Shown: piece after piece, positions 9,411 to 17,683 of the stretch
Position numbering within the stretch: the first letter of the stretch is position 1
Layout of the letters: each line of letters starts with the position of its first letter
NCBI RefSeq assembly: GCF_016598475.1
Contig: NZ_JAEMUX010000049.1
Coordinates: 1 to 64,000, forward strand
From: Streptomyces adelaidensis
GTDB taxonomy: Bacteria; Actinomycetota; Actinomycetes; Streptomycetales; Streptomycetaceae
Direction of reading: 5' to 3'
Length of the DNA stretch: 64,000 bases
The notes under the pieces: model-generated
Databases searched by the model: none
What the model saw: the letters and a program-made list of their open reading frames with translations, nothing else
What the model was told of the DNA's origin: nothing
Position numbers and translations under genes: made by a program

Positions 9411-9417
9411 CGAGCGC

Positions 9418-10575
9418 GTGACCGATCTCGCTACGCGCCCGGCGCCGCCCCTGCTGCGGCGGGCCGCCCCCGCACTCCTCGGGTACGCCGCCGTGCGCGC
9501 TCTGGGGATCGTCGCGCTGACCCTGTGGAGCGCGGCGCGCGACAAGAGCGCCCTCACGCTGCTGTCGGCCCGCTGGGACTCGCTCTGGTACACCCGCGTC
9601 GCCGAGCTGGGTTACGGCTACGAGGTGCGCCTGCCGAACGGCGACGTCCATTCGAACCTGGCCTTCTTCCCGCTGCTGCCGTGGCTGGAGCGGGCGGTGT
9701 CGGCGGTGACCCCGCTGTCGTACGCGCACGCGGGCCTCGTCGTCGCCACGCTCGCCTCGCTCGCCGCGGCCTGGGGGATCTTCGCGGTCGTCGACCAGGT
9801 GTACGGGCGCCGGGTCGGGGTGTGCGCGGTGCTCCTGTGGGCCGTGCTGCCGGTCGGCGTCGTGCAGTCGATGGCGTACACGGAGTCGCTGTTCACCGCG
9901 CTGGCCGCCTGGTCGCTGTACGCCGTCCTGACCGGCCGCTGGGTGAGCGCGGGCGCCCTGGCCGCGCTCGCCGGGCTGACCCGCCCGGTGGGGCTCGCCG
10001 TGGTCGCGGCGGTGTGGGCGGCGGCGATCGCGTCGTACCTACGAGATCGGAGCACGGGGACATCGGACGGCGCTCCCGTCTGGCCGCGCGCCCTCGGCAT
10101 GCTGCTCGCGCCCATGGGTGCCGCCGGATACGTCCTGTGGGTCGGCCGGCACACGGGCAGGGGCCCGCTCGGTTATCTCGACGTCCAGGCGGGCTGGCGC
10201 AACGGCTTCGACGGGGGTTACGCCTTCGCCCGTTTCGTCGCCGACAAGTTCACGTCGTTCCCGTCGGCCCTGGCGGGGATCGGGCTGATCGTCGGAGTGG
10301 CGTTGATCATCTGGCTGTACGTGCTGTGTGTACGACAGGGGCAGCCGCTGTCACTGCTGGTGTACGCGGGGGTCGTCACCGCGCTGGCGCTGTGCGCGTC
10401 GAGCTACTTCGGCTCGAAACCACGGCTGCTGATGCCCGCTTTCCCCCTCCTGCTGCCCCTCGCACAGGCCCTGGCACGGGCGCGTACGCCCAGGTCAGCG
10501 GCGATCCTCGGGGGCGCCGCGGCGGCGATGGCGGTGTACGGGGCGTTCTGGCTGAATGGCTCCGGCCCTCCGTGA
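9418..10575 (+). CDS. GT-C fold membrane glycosyltransferase (PIG-V/mannosyltransferase-like)
   Basis: A 385-residue integral membrane protein with about 9-10 hydrophobic segments. The motif SARWDSLWYTRVAELGYGYE (about residues 45-64), with the catalytic-type Asp in the first extracellular loop, is typical of GT-C polyprenyl-phosphate-sugar transferases such as PIG-V-like mannosyltransferases. It would use a lipid-linked sugar on the outer face of the membrane. The start at GTG 9418 is chosen because of a -10 box directly before it and because the upstream in-frame region (7468-9417) is just the antisense of the exporter gene. It is not in an operon; the PAP2 phosphatase follows 236 bases later, and the two may both act on polyprenyl-phosphate carriers, but that is inference. 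Confidence 0.8.
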   Translation: MTDLATRPAPPLLRRAAPALLGYAAVRALGIVALTLWSAARDKSALTLLSARWDSLWYTRVAELGYGYEVRLPNGDVHSNLAFFPLLPWLERAVSAVTPLSYAHAGLVVATLASLAAAWGIFAVVDQVYGRRVGVCAVLLWAVLPVGVVQSMAYTESLFTALAAWSLYAVLTGRWVSAGALAALAGLTRPVGLAVVAAVWAAAIASYLRDRSTGTSDGAPVWPRALGMLLAPMGAAGYVLWVGRHTGRGPLGYLDVQAGWRNGFDGGYAFARFVADKFTSFPSALAGIGLIVGVALIIWLYVLCVRQGQPLSLLVYAGVVTALALCASSYFGSKPRLLMPAFPLLLPLAQALARARTPRSAAILGGAAAAMAVYGAFWLNGSGPP

Positions 10576-10811
10576 CCGGGCGGCGCGGGACGGAGAGCGC
10601 CCGGGTAATTCCACGCGAGCATTCGGTGAACGAATTCAAAAGGGTGGTAAAACCGATACCCCCTATTGAGTCATGGAATTAAAGACGGAGCGTCACGGCG
10701 ATTCGTCCAGCTGAAATAACCATCGATCTGAGAGCAATCCCACATCACGGCGTCATCACAAAGCCGGTGATTCACAGCGCGTCGGAGCTCACTCGCTGTA
10801 ACGTCGATTGA

Positions 10812-11918
10812 GTGCGTACCGAACGAAAGCTGACCCGTCTGGACCGGGTCTTCTCCAGGCTGGACCGTGAGCCGGAACGACCGGCCCACATCGATGTGCC
10901 GGTGATGACCCGGCACAGGGTGGTGCTGTTCTCCTCCACCCTGGCCTTCTACGGGGCGATCGTGTGGGCCGTGGTGATCACGTCGTGGCTGGTGCGGCTC
11001 GACTGGCAGATCATGTTCTTCCGGCCGTACCAGCAGTGGCAGCAGATCCACGCGTTCCTGGACTACTACGTCGTCCTGGGCCAGCGTGGCCCCACCGCCG
11101 TGATGGTCGCCGCCTGGCTGGGCTGGCGCTCGTGGCGGCAGCACACCCTGCGGCCGTTGCTCGCGCTCGGCGTCTCGCTGCTGCTGCTGAACATCACGGT
11201 CGGCGCCGCCAAGCTCGGCATGGGCCGGCTCGGCCCGCACTACGCGACCGAGATCGGCGCCAACGAGATGTGGCTGGGCGGTGACATATTCCCTTCGGGC
11301 CACACCGCGAACGCCGTGGTGACCTGGGGAATCCTGGCCTATCTGGCGTCGACGCCGAGGGCCAGACGCTGGCTGTCCGCGCTGTCCGCCGTGATCTCGC
11401 TGGGCGTCGGTCTCACCACGGTCTACCTCGGTACGCACTGGTTGAGCGACGTCGTGCTGGGCTGGGCAGCCGGTCTGCTGATCATGCTGGGACTGCCCTG
11501 GTTCGAGCCGCTGATCGCCCGCGCCGAGGCCTGGGTCTTCTCGCTGCGGGACGGCTGGCGCGACCGGCGTACCGCCCCTGTGCCGAGTACGGCGCCCTTG
11601 CCCGGTGCAGCGCCGATGCCCGGGACGGCACCCGTGCCCGCTACCGCGTCCGTGCCCGGGACGGCACCCGCGCCGGCGTCCACCGCCGTGGCCGCGGCCT
11701 CGCTGCGCAAGCCCGGCGAGGAGTCCCCGGGCGCCCGTGACACGACCATCGCGGCCCGCACCACGCACCCGCCGATCGTGCCGCTGCACCTGGCTCCCGG
11801 ACCGCATCTGACCAGGTCGGAGCGGGCGTCGGTCACTCCGCTCGGCGCCCGTCGGCCACCCCACGCGGACCGGGTCGCGCACAACGCGAGCTCGGCCCGG
11901 CCGCTCGCGGGCGGCTGA
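10812..11918 (+). CDS. PAP2-superfamily membrane phosphatase
   Basis: A 368-residue PAP2-type phosphatase. Several membrane segments (residues about 38-60, 92-110, 118-135, 160-235). The phosphatase signatures are FPSGHTAN (motif 2) and YLGTHWLSDVVLGW (motif 3, with the catalytic His-Asp pair); motif 1 is recognisable but weak at AKLGMGRLGPHY. Likely substrates are lipid phosphates such as undecaprenyl pyrophosphate or phosphatidate. After the last helix comes a long cytoplasmic or external tail (about 255-368) that starts with an imperfect Pro-Ala repeat (TAPVPSTAPLPGAAPMPGT...) and looks disordered. The start is GTG 10812: TAACGT ends 7 bases before it and no ribosome-binding site is present, suggesting a leaderless mRNA. 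The gap 10576-10811 holds no other gene. Confidence 0.88.
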   Translation: MRTERKLTRLDRVFSRLDREPERPAHIDVPVMTRHRVVLFSSTLAFYGAIVWAVVITSWLVRLDWQIMFFRPYQQWQQIHAFLDYYVVLGQRGPTAVMVAAWLGWRSWRQHTLRPLLALGVSLLLLNITVGAAKLGMGRLGPHYATEIGANEMWLGGDIFPSGHTANAVVTWGILAYLASTPRARRWLSALSAVISLGVGLTTVYLGTHWLSDVVLGWAAGLLIMLGLPWFEPLIARAEAWVFSLRDGWRDRRTAPVPSTAPLPGAAPMPGTAPVPATASVPGTAPAPASTAVAAASLRKPGEESPGARDTTIAARTTHPPIVPLHLAPGPHLTRSERASVTPLGARRPPHADRVAHNASSARPLAGG

Positions 11919-11960
11919 CACGAGACAGCGGGGCCGGTACGCACACACCTCATGCCCCGC

Positions 11961-12002
11961 ACGGGCGAAGGCCCGGCTCGCGAGAGCCGGGCCTTCGCCC
12001 GT
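11961..12002. terminator. Bidirectional terminator, 19-bp perfect stem
   Basis: 11961-11979 pairs perfectly with 11984-12002 around the tetraloop GCGA. It sits between convergent genes (PAP2 phosphatase ending 11918, inhibitor ending 12026), so it can stop transcription from both sides. Confidence 0.92.
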
Positions 12003-12025
12003 CCTGGACCTGACGGCGTGCGGAG

Positions 12026-12241
12026 TCAGCCCTTCCAGGCGCGCTTCACCCGGCCGTCCTCGACCTCCAGGTTCAGCCGGCCGAAGCGGTACTCCATGGT
12101 GATGATCGCGCCCGGCGGCAGCTTTCTGACCGTGGACCAGCCGCGCTCCCGGGCGCGGTGCTCGGCGTTCGGCGCCTCCAGTCCGACGTATGCGTCGGGG
12201 TTGTCCCGGGGCTCTTCGGAAGGGGTGGGAATGGGTGCCAT
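12026..12241 (-). CDS. I78-family peptidase inhibitor-like small protein
   Basis: A 71-residue protein matching the potato-inhibitor-I-like I78 family (WSTVRKLPPGAIITMEYRFG, then LNLEVEDGRVKRAWKG). These small proteins block serine proteases or have unknown cytoplasmic roles; there is no signal peptide here, so an intracellular location is expected. The ATG at 12241 is chosen because a promoter with AGGACA, 18 bases, TAACGT ends 7 bases before it; the open frame continues 300 bases upstream but without conservation. No ribosome-binding site is visible, consistent with a leaderless mRNA. It is separated from the convergent PAP2 gene by a strong terminator. Confidence 0.8.
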   Translation of the reverse strand: MAPIPTPSEEPRDNPDAYVGLEAPNAEHRARERGWSTVRKLPPGAIITMEYRFGRLNLEVEDGRVKRAWKG

Positions 12242-12248
12242 GACCGCC

Positions 12249-12278
12249 ACGTTAGGCGGCCGGAGGGCCCGTTGTCCT
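12249..12278 (-). promoter_or_regulatory. Promoter of the I78-like gene
   Basis: Read on the minus strand: -35 AGGACA (12278-12273), 18-base spacer, -10 TAACGT (12254-12249), then 7 bases to the ATG at 12241. This is the best-formed leaderless promoter in the window. The remaining gap to 12643 has no gene I can support and should hold the ctaD promoter. Confidence 0.6.
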
Positions 12279-12643
12279 CCCACAGTCACGCTTCTGTCAC
12301 AGAACCACGACACGCGATTCGACCGCCCCGACATCCCCTGTCGGCGTAGTGAGCCGTCACACGTACGAGCGGTTCCGTACGCCTTCCGCGCGCTGTCGAA
12401 CCTAATTCTGGGCCTCTTCGGCACCATCTCGAATAGCCCGTCGGAAAGTATGTCCGGGGCCGTGTGTCCGGTGCGTGTCCGGCCTTTTCCCGCTGATTCC
12501 CGAACGGCCCCCGAAAGCCCGTTCCTCATGGGAAATACATGGTTCCCGCACACTTCCCCCCTACGCCCCCTGTCGGAGCGGCGGGGGCACGAGCATCATG
12601 GCGTGCTTCACGGGCCCAGGACGCGGCAGCGAAGGGGCGAGCG

Positions 12644-14374
12644 ATGGGGACCGAGACCGTACAGGCACCGGTACGACCCGTGCGGGTCAAGCGGCCGGGG
12701 CGGCTGGTGGTCGACTGGCTGACCACCACGGACCACAAGAAGATCGGCCATCTCTACCTGGTCACGTCGTTCCTGTTCTTCCTGGCCGCCGGTCTGATGG
12801 CGCTGGTGATGCGCGCCGAGCTGGCCCGGCCGGGTACCCAGATCGTGGACAACGAGCAGTTCAACCAGCTGTTCACGCTGCACGGCACGATCATGCTGCT
12901 GCTCTTCGCGACGCCCACCTTCGCCGGGTTCGCCAACGAGATCATGCCGCTGCAGATCGGTGCGCCCGATGTCGCCTTCCCCCGGCTGAACATGCTGTCG
13001 TACTGGCTTTTCCTGTTCGGCGGGCTGATCGTGCTGGGCTCGCTGCTGGTGCCGTCGGGGCCCGCGGCCTTCGGCTGGTTCGCCTACGCGCCGCTGAACG
13101 GTCTGGAACGGTCACCGGGGATCGGGGCCGACATGTGGATCATGGGGCTCGCGCTGGCCGGCTTCGGCACGATCCTCGGCGCGGTGAACTTCCTGACCAC
13201 GATCATCGCGATGCGCGCCCCCGGCATGACGATGTTCCGGATGCCGATCTTCACCTGGAACACGCTGTTCACGTCGATCCTGATCCTGATGGCGTTCCCC
13301 GTGCTGGCGGCCGCGCTGCTCTGTCTGGAGGCCGACCGGCGGTTCGGCTCGCACGTCTTCGCCGCGGCGAACGGCGGCGCGCTGCTGTGGCAGCACCTCT
13401 TCTGGTTCTTCGGACACCCTGAGGTCTACATCATCGCCCTCCCCTTCTTCGGGATCGTCTCGGAGATCATCCCGGTCTTCAGCCGTAAGCCGATCTTCGG
13501 CTATCTGACGCTGGTCGCGGCGACGATGGCGATCACCGGGCTGTCGGTGGTGGTGTGGGCGCACCACATGTTCGCGACGGGCGCGGTGCTGCTGCCGTTC
13601 TTCTCGTTCATGAGCTTCCTGATCGCCGTCCCGACGGGGGTGAAGTTCTTCAACTGGACGGGGACGATGCTGAGGGGCTCCCTGTCGTTCGAGACGCCGA
13701 TGCTGTGGGCGACCGGCTTCCTGGTGTCGTTCCTCTTCGGCGGTCTGACGGGGGTGATCCTGGCCTCGCCGCCGATGGACTTCCACGTCACGGACTCGTA
13801 CTTCGTGGTCGCGCACTTCCACTACGTCGTCTTCGGCACGGTCGTCTTCGCGACCTTCGCGGGGTTCTACTTCTGGTGGCCGAAGTTCACCGGGAAGATG
13901 CTCGACGAGCGGCTCGGCAAGATCCAGTTCTGGACGCTCTTCGTCGGCTTCCACACCACGTTCCTGGTGCAGCACTGGCTGGGCGCCGAGGGCATGCCGC
14001 GCCGGTACGCGGACTATCTGGCCGCCGACGGCTTCACGGCCCTCAACACGCTCTCGACGATCGGCGCGTTCCTGCTGGGCCTGTCCACACTGCCGTTCCT
14101 CTACAACGTCTGGAAGACCTCCCGGTACGGCGTGCGGGTCGACGTCGACGACCCGTGGGGCTACGGCCGGTCACTGGAGTGGGCGACCTCCTGTCCGCCG
14201 CCGCGCCACAACTTCGTGACGCTGCCCCGGGTCCGCTCCGAGTCCCCTGCGTTCGACCTGCACCATCCGAAGTTCGCGGCGATCACACCGCCCCAGACCC
14301 GGGAGGGGCAGGAGCGGACCCCGCATCCCCGCTTCGGTCAAGAGCGGCCGACAGGCGGTCCCGAAGGGTCCTGA
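12644..14374 (+). CDS. ctaD: Cytochrome c oxidase subunit I, stand-alone copy
   Basis: A 576-residue aa3-type cytochrome c oxidase subunit I, the catalytic subunit that reduces O2 and pumps protons. ATG 12644 follows GAAGGGGCG. Twelve helices are evident. Haem a and a3/CuB ligands are all present: FTLHGTIML, the [14 protein letters not shown] motif with the His-Tyr pair and D-channel Glu, WAHHMF, and [23 protein letters not shown] carries the D-channel entry residues and PTGVKFFNW the K-channel lysine, so this is an A-type enzyme with both proton paths. The C-terminus is extended and polar (about residues 545-576). Subunits II, III and the bc1 genes are not nearby, so this is a paralogue separate from the main oxidase cluster. 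Its 3' end overlaps the convergent WYL pseudogene. Confidence 0.95.
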   Translation: MGTETVQAPVRPVRVKRPGRLVVDWLTTTDHKKIGHLYLVTSFLFFLAAGLMALVMRAELARPGTQIVDNEQFNQLFTLHGTIMLLLFATPTFAGFANEIMPLQIGAPDVAFPRLNMLSYWLFLFGGLIVLGSLLVPSGPAAFGWFAYAPLNGLERSPGIGADMWIMGLALAGFGTILGAVNFLTTIIAMRAPGMTMFRMPIFTWNTLFTSILILMAFPVLAAALLCLEADRRFGSHVFAAANGGALLWQHLFWFFGHPEVYIIALPFFGIVSEIIPVFSRKPIFGYLTLVAATMAITGLSVVVWAHHMFATGAVLLPFFSFMSFLIAVPTGVKFFNWTGTMLRGSLSFETPMLWATGFLVSFLFGGLTGVILASPPMDFHVTDSYFVVAHFHYVVFGTVVFATFAGFYFWWPKFTGKMLDERLGKIQFWTLFVGFHTTFLVQHWLGAEGMPRRYADYLAADGFTALNTLSTIGAFLLGLSTLPFLYNVWKTSRYGVRVDVDDPWGYGRSLEWATSCPPPRHNFVTLPRVRSESPAFDLHHPKFAAITPPQTREGQERTPHPRFGQERPTGGPEGS

Positions 14375-14801
14375 TCGTCCCGGTCAGCTCCGCCGGCTCG
14401 ACGACCTCGAACTCGACGCCCGTCATCATCACGTGAATGGCCATCACGTCCAGGTTCGGGGCCCTGGTACGCAGCAGACAGCTGTGCTCGTCGCAGGCCT
14501 CCAGGGTGCCCGCCGAGGGCGAGATCCGCTCGGTGGCCTCCGGCCAGGGGCACGAGCAGCCGTACGACCGCGTGCGAGGCGTACGCGCGCGTCGAGACCC
14601 CTTTGGAGACGTACGCGGCGAGGTCCTCGGCCGGTGGCTCGCGGGGCGTGAAGCGCGGGCCGTGCGGCGGCCTGGGCGTGACCCGGTCCACGCGGAAGGT
14701 GCGCCAGTCGGCGCGGTCGACGTCCCAGGCGACCAGGTACCAGCGGCGCTCGGTGCACACCAGGCGGTGCGGCTCGACGGTACGGCGGGTGGCGACGCCG
14801 A

Positions 14802-14840
14802 TGGGGGTCCACCGGTCGAGGTCGTTCGAGACTGGGGGAG
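14802..14840 (-). repeat. 40-nt repeat element, copy 2
   Basis: Read on the minus strand it begins CTCCCCCAGTCTCGAAC and ends GGTGGACCCCCA (39 nt). It shares the blocks CTCCCCCA, CTCGAAC, CTCG, CGG and GG-CCCCA, in order and spacing, with the copy at 15093-15132, which is in the opposite orientation. It lies exactly where a short HxG-type turn is expected between the YRD and RRTVEPHR motifs of the WYL protein, and shifts the frame. Confidence 0.6.
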
Positions 14841-15092
14841 GTCGCGGTACTCGAAGCACAGCCGCTCGGCGTCCCGGCAGGCGTTCGCGAGCTCGGTGAG
14901 CACTTCCGGGGCTACGGCGGAGAGCTGCGGTCCGCGCAGCAGGGGCACGGTGAAGGCGTTCAGCGCGCCCACGCGGCGGCGCAGCCGGCCGGGCAGCACC
15001 TGTTCGAGCTTGGCGAGGGCGCGTACGGAGGACTCGCCGATGCCCTCGACGCCCTGTCCGGCGGCCGTGCGCAGGCCGACGGCCACCGCGAC

Positions 15093-15132
15093 CTCCCCCA
15101 TCCTCGAACCTGCTCGGGCGGGAGGGGCCCCA
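15093..15132 (+). repeat. 40-nt repeat element, copy 1
   Basis: Begins CTCCCCCATCCTCGAAC and ends GGAGGGGCCCCA (40 nt). It falls inside the regulator, adding about 14 residues (GGAPPARAGSRMGE) between DDD and VAVAVGLR without changing frame. Both copies are preceded by the same ACCGCGAC, so the identical tract spans 16 bases. Confidence 0.6.
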
Positions 15133-15378
15133 CCGTCGTCGTCGAGGAGCAGCGGCGGGAGTTCGGCCCCGGCGCCGAGCTGGTAGCCGCCGCCCGTGCC
15201 GGGGCCGGCGTTGACGGGGTAGCCCAAGCTCGCGCAGCCGGTCCACGTCCCGGCGGACCGTGCGCGGGGTGACCCCGAGCCGGTCGGCCGGCGCGGAGCC
15301 GGACCATTCGCGGTGGGCCTGCAGAAGCGAGAGCAGCCGCAGCAGCCGTGCCGATGTCTCCGAATAGGGGCGAGTCTG

Positions 15379-15415
15379 CCGGCGGTCGCGGACAGGGTGT
15401 GTCCGCGACCGCCGG
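15379..15415 (-). terminator. Terminator of the glycosyltransferase pair
   Basis: 15379-15394 pairs perfectly with 15400-15415 (16 bp, 5-base loop GGGTG), 14 bases past the stop of the minus-strand gene ending at 15429. Confidence 0.9.
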
Positions 15416-15428
15416 TACTCCGTTCGGC

Positions 15429-16253
15429 TCAGCTCACGGCGCCGACCCTGACCGACAGGTCGTTGTCGGCCGTGTAGAACGGCTCGGCCTCCAGCGGTCC
15501 GTGATCCGTCTCGACGCGGGTCCTGGGATAGACGAAGACGGGATGCTTGTCGACGATGTCGTCGAGCAGCCGTGCGATCCGCACGCGCGGGCCGTTCTCC
15601 CCCCGCGGCCGCAGCCACAGGTCCCAGGTGCCGGGACGCAGCGCGCCATAGGCCACGGCGCAGCGGAAGCCGCCCTGGCCCGGGGTGAGTTCGGCCCGGA
15701 CGGCGGGTGCCGACTCCTCGCGGTCGGTGAACTCGGCGTACGCGTCGGGCGTCGGTTCGGTGCCGTACGTCTCGACGGTCACCTCCAGTTCGCCGTCGCC
15801 GATGTGGAGTGCGCCCGCCTCGGCGTGCGGGGAGCGCTCCCAGCTGCGGATGGTGAGGTTGCCGTGCTTGGTGCCGTACGGGATGCGGACGGCGATCCGG
15901 TCGGCGGTGGGGGCGCGGTCGACGAGGGAGCGCAGGTCGTTGAGGCCCGGAGACAGCCGGCTCGGCTCGCCGCCGGCCACCTGGAGGTAGGCGTCCCAGC
16001 GGCCCTCGGGGACGTCCACGCCACTGGGCAGCGCGGCCCGGAGGCGGCCGTCGCCGGCCGGGGTGAGCGGCAGGCTCACCCGCTGATCGCTGTCGCGGAG
16101 GAAGAGGACCAGGTGGGCGGGGCCGGGCTCGCCGCGGTCGGCGATGTCGAAGGTCAGGCCGCCCGCCGAGTCGGCGACGCAATCCGTGCGCGGGATGGCC
16201 CGGTCCTCCTCGTCGTCGCGGTGCGTGGGCTGCTGCGGAGCCAGCGTCATCAT
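15429..16253 (-). CDS. Conserved protein coupled to a GT4 glycosyltransferase
   Basis: A 274-residue soluble protein with no signal peptide or membrane segment. It is acidic and rich in beta-type motifs that repeat loosely about every 85 residues (LRAALPSGVDVPEGRWDAYL; AELTPGQGGFRCAVAYGALRPGTWDLWLR), as if built of two or three Ig-like or carbohydrate-recognition modules. I cannot assign a catalytic role. Translation begins at ATG 16253 (or the second ATG, 16250), overlapping the TGA of the upstream glycosyltransferase, so the two are translationally coupled and probably work together on the same glycan. It is followed by a strong terminator, closing a two-gene operon. Confidence 0.75.
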   Translation of the reverse strand: MMTLAPQQPTHRDDEEDRAIPRTDCVADSAGGLTFDIADRGEPGPAHLVLFLRDSDQRVSLPLTPAGDGRLRAALPSGVDVPEGRWDAYLQVAGGEPSRLSPGLNDLRSLVDRAPTADRIAVRIPYGTKHGNLTIRSWERSPHAEAGALHIGDGELEVTVETYGTEPTPDAYAEFTDREESAPAVRAELTPGQGGFRCAVAYGALRPGTWDLWLRPRGENGPRVRIARLLDDIVDKHPVFVYPRTRVETDHGPLEAEPFYTADNDLSVRVGAVS

Positions 16254-17512
16254 GCGGTGCGCCCCTTCTTGAGAGCGGAACGTCCGGCGTCCCGGACGGC
16301 GTACGCGCCGCCGAGCAGCGCGCCCCGGGTGCGGTGCAGGGAGCCGCGCATCCGGCCCACCGACGAGCCGCCGCCACGGGCGACGAGGTCGCCGAAGAGC
16401 GTCTCGTAGCGTTCGGCGATGCGGGACGGGTCGAAGCGCTCGGAGTCCGTGAGCGCGGCGTGCGCCATCCGCTGCCGCTTGTCGTCGTCGTTGATGAGTT
16501 CGAGGAGACCGTCGGCGATGGCCTTGACGTCGCCGACCTTGACCAGGCGGCCGTCCACGCCGTCCTCGATGATCTCGCCGGGGCCGTGCGGGCAGTCGGT
16601 GGAGACCACCGGCAGGCCGCAGCGCATGGCCTCGACGATGGTCATGCCGAAGGACTCCAGGCTGGAGGTGACGGCGGCGATGGAGCCCTTGGCCCACTCG
16701 GGCTCGATGGGGTTGGCGGGGCCCATCAGGTAGACGTGGTTGTAGAGGCCCAGTTTGTCGATGAGGGCGCGCAGCTTGTCCTTCTGCTTGCCGCCGCCGT
16801 AGATCCGCAGGCGCCAGTCGGGCCGCTCCTCGCGGACCTTGTCGAAGGCATTGACGAGCAGGTCGTAGCGCTTGACGGGGGCGAGCCGTCCGGCGGCGAC
16901 GACCCACTTGCCGGTGCCGTCGGCGGGGTCGAGGCCCGGCGCGGGCACCGGGTTGGGCACGGCCAGCAGTTGGACCCCCGGCAGCCGCATCTTCGAGCCG
17001 TACGCGCGCGCGTCGGCCTCGGTGGTCGTGGTGAGCGCGTCGAGCCGCGGGTAGACGCCGCGCAGGGTGGCGCGCAGGGCCGGGGAGTGACTGTCGAGCG
17101 TGAGGTGCTCCTGGCCGACGCGGACCGGACCGCGGCGGGTCTGCCGCGCCATGTGCACGTTCAGCCCCGGCCGGGTGCCCACGAGAACGTCGGCGTCGAC
17201 GGCGCCGAGGTGCTCGGCCATGCGCCGGTCGGTCAGTGCGCTGTACTGCCCGAAGCGGCCCTCGGCGCGCGGGAAGACCTTCGCCGGGCGCTCCAGATCG
17301 GCGTGGCCATTGTCGGCGCCACCCTCCCGGATGTCGACGAGGGCGCGCAGCCGGACCTTCGGGTCCACGTCGAAGACCGGCTCGTCGCGGTGGCGGAAGA
17401 CGGAGACGATCTCCACGTCGTGCTGCTCGGTCAGGGTGTTCGCCAGGTTGTACGTCGTCCGGATCGTGCCCCCGATTCCGTACGCGTTGTGTATCAGGAA
17501 AGAAATGTGCAT
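16250..17512 (-). CDS. GT4-family glycosyltransferase
   Basis: A 420-residue GT-B fold retaining glycosyltransferase of family GT4. The start is the ATG at 17512 behind GGGGGA, giving MHISFLIHNAYGIGGTIRT, the N-terminal Gly-rich loop of the family; in-frame codons upstream lack conservation. The nucleotide-sugar half includes WVVAAGRLAPVKRYDLLV (about residue 208), the basic patch GGGKQKDK, and the E-x7-E motif in SSLESFGMTIVEAMRCGLPV (about 292-311). It probably transfers a sugar from a nucleotide donor to a cell-surface or teichoic-acid-like polymer at the cytoplasmic face. Acceptor unknown. Coupled to the 274-residue partner downstream. Confidence 0.88.
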   Translation of the reverse strand: MHISFLIHNAYGIGGTIRTTYNLANTLTEQHDVEIVSVFRHRDEPVFDVDPKVRLRALVDIREGGADNGHADLERPAKVFPRAEGRFGQYSALTDRRMAEHLGAVDADVLVGTRPGLNVHMARQTRRGPVRVGQEHLTLDSHSPALRATLRGVYPRLDALTTTTEADARAYGSKMRLPGVQLLAVPNPVPAPGLDPADGTGKWVVAAGRLAPVKRYDLLVNAFDKVREERPDWRLRIYGGGKQKDKLRALIDKLGLYNHVYLMGPANPIEPEWAKGSIAAVTSSLESFGMTIVEAMRCGLPVVSTDCPHGPGEIIEDGVDGRLVKVGDVKAIADGLLELINDDDKRQRMAHAALTDSERFDPSRIAERYETLFGDLVARGGGSSVGRMRGSLHRTRGALLGGAYAVRDAGRSALKKGRTA

Positions 17513-17683
17513 GCGTCCCCCGAACCCCCGTTTTCCCTGGTCATCCATCAATGGCGGTTCTGGTCAACCGCCACACGGTTAGACCCGGCATCCTGGGGAA
17601 TGGTTGGACATCCACATCAAGTTGTTCTCCAACGGTTGCGCGATCGGTAGCCGGATGAGGGAACCCGATCGCCCCGAAACGCA

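Larger units (their letters stand above)
14283..15366 (-). pseudogene. WYL-domain (YafY-type) HTH regulator, broken
   Basis: The coding sense of a DeoR/YafY-like regulator is spread over alternating frames. HTH domain: ETSARLLRLLSLLQAHREW, VTPRTVRRDVDRLRELG (15360-15230). One extra base near 15228 shifts to GYPVNAGPGTGGGYQLGAG ... FEYRD (15227-14845). A repeat insertion (14802-14840) shifts back to RRTVEPHRLVCTERRWYLV ... KGVSTRAYASHAVVRLL (14790-14560), the WYL domain. A further single-base indel near 14548 leads to EATERISPSAGTLEAC ... DVMAIHVMMTG (14545-14330). The expected ATG before SETSAR is replaced by TAT. Three frameshifts, a lost start and two repeat insertions make this a dead gene. 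Its last codons, if any meaning remains, overlap ctaD by 92 bases. Confidence 0.9.

Noticed and set aside
7468-9417. Long plus-strand open frame leading into the GT-C-like gene
   Set aside because: It is the antisense of the DHA2 exporter; composition is rich in Arg/Gln/Glu/Gly as expected from shadow frames, and a promoter-like box and start codon lie at 9405-9420.
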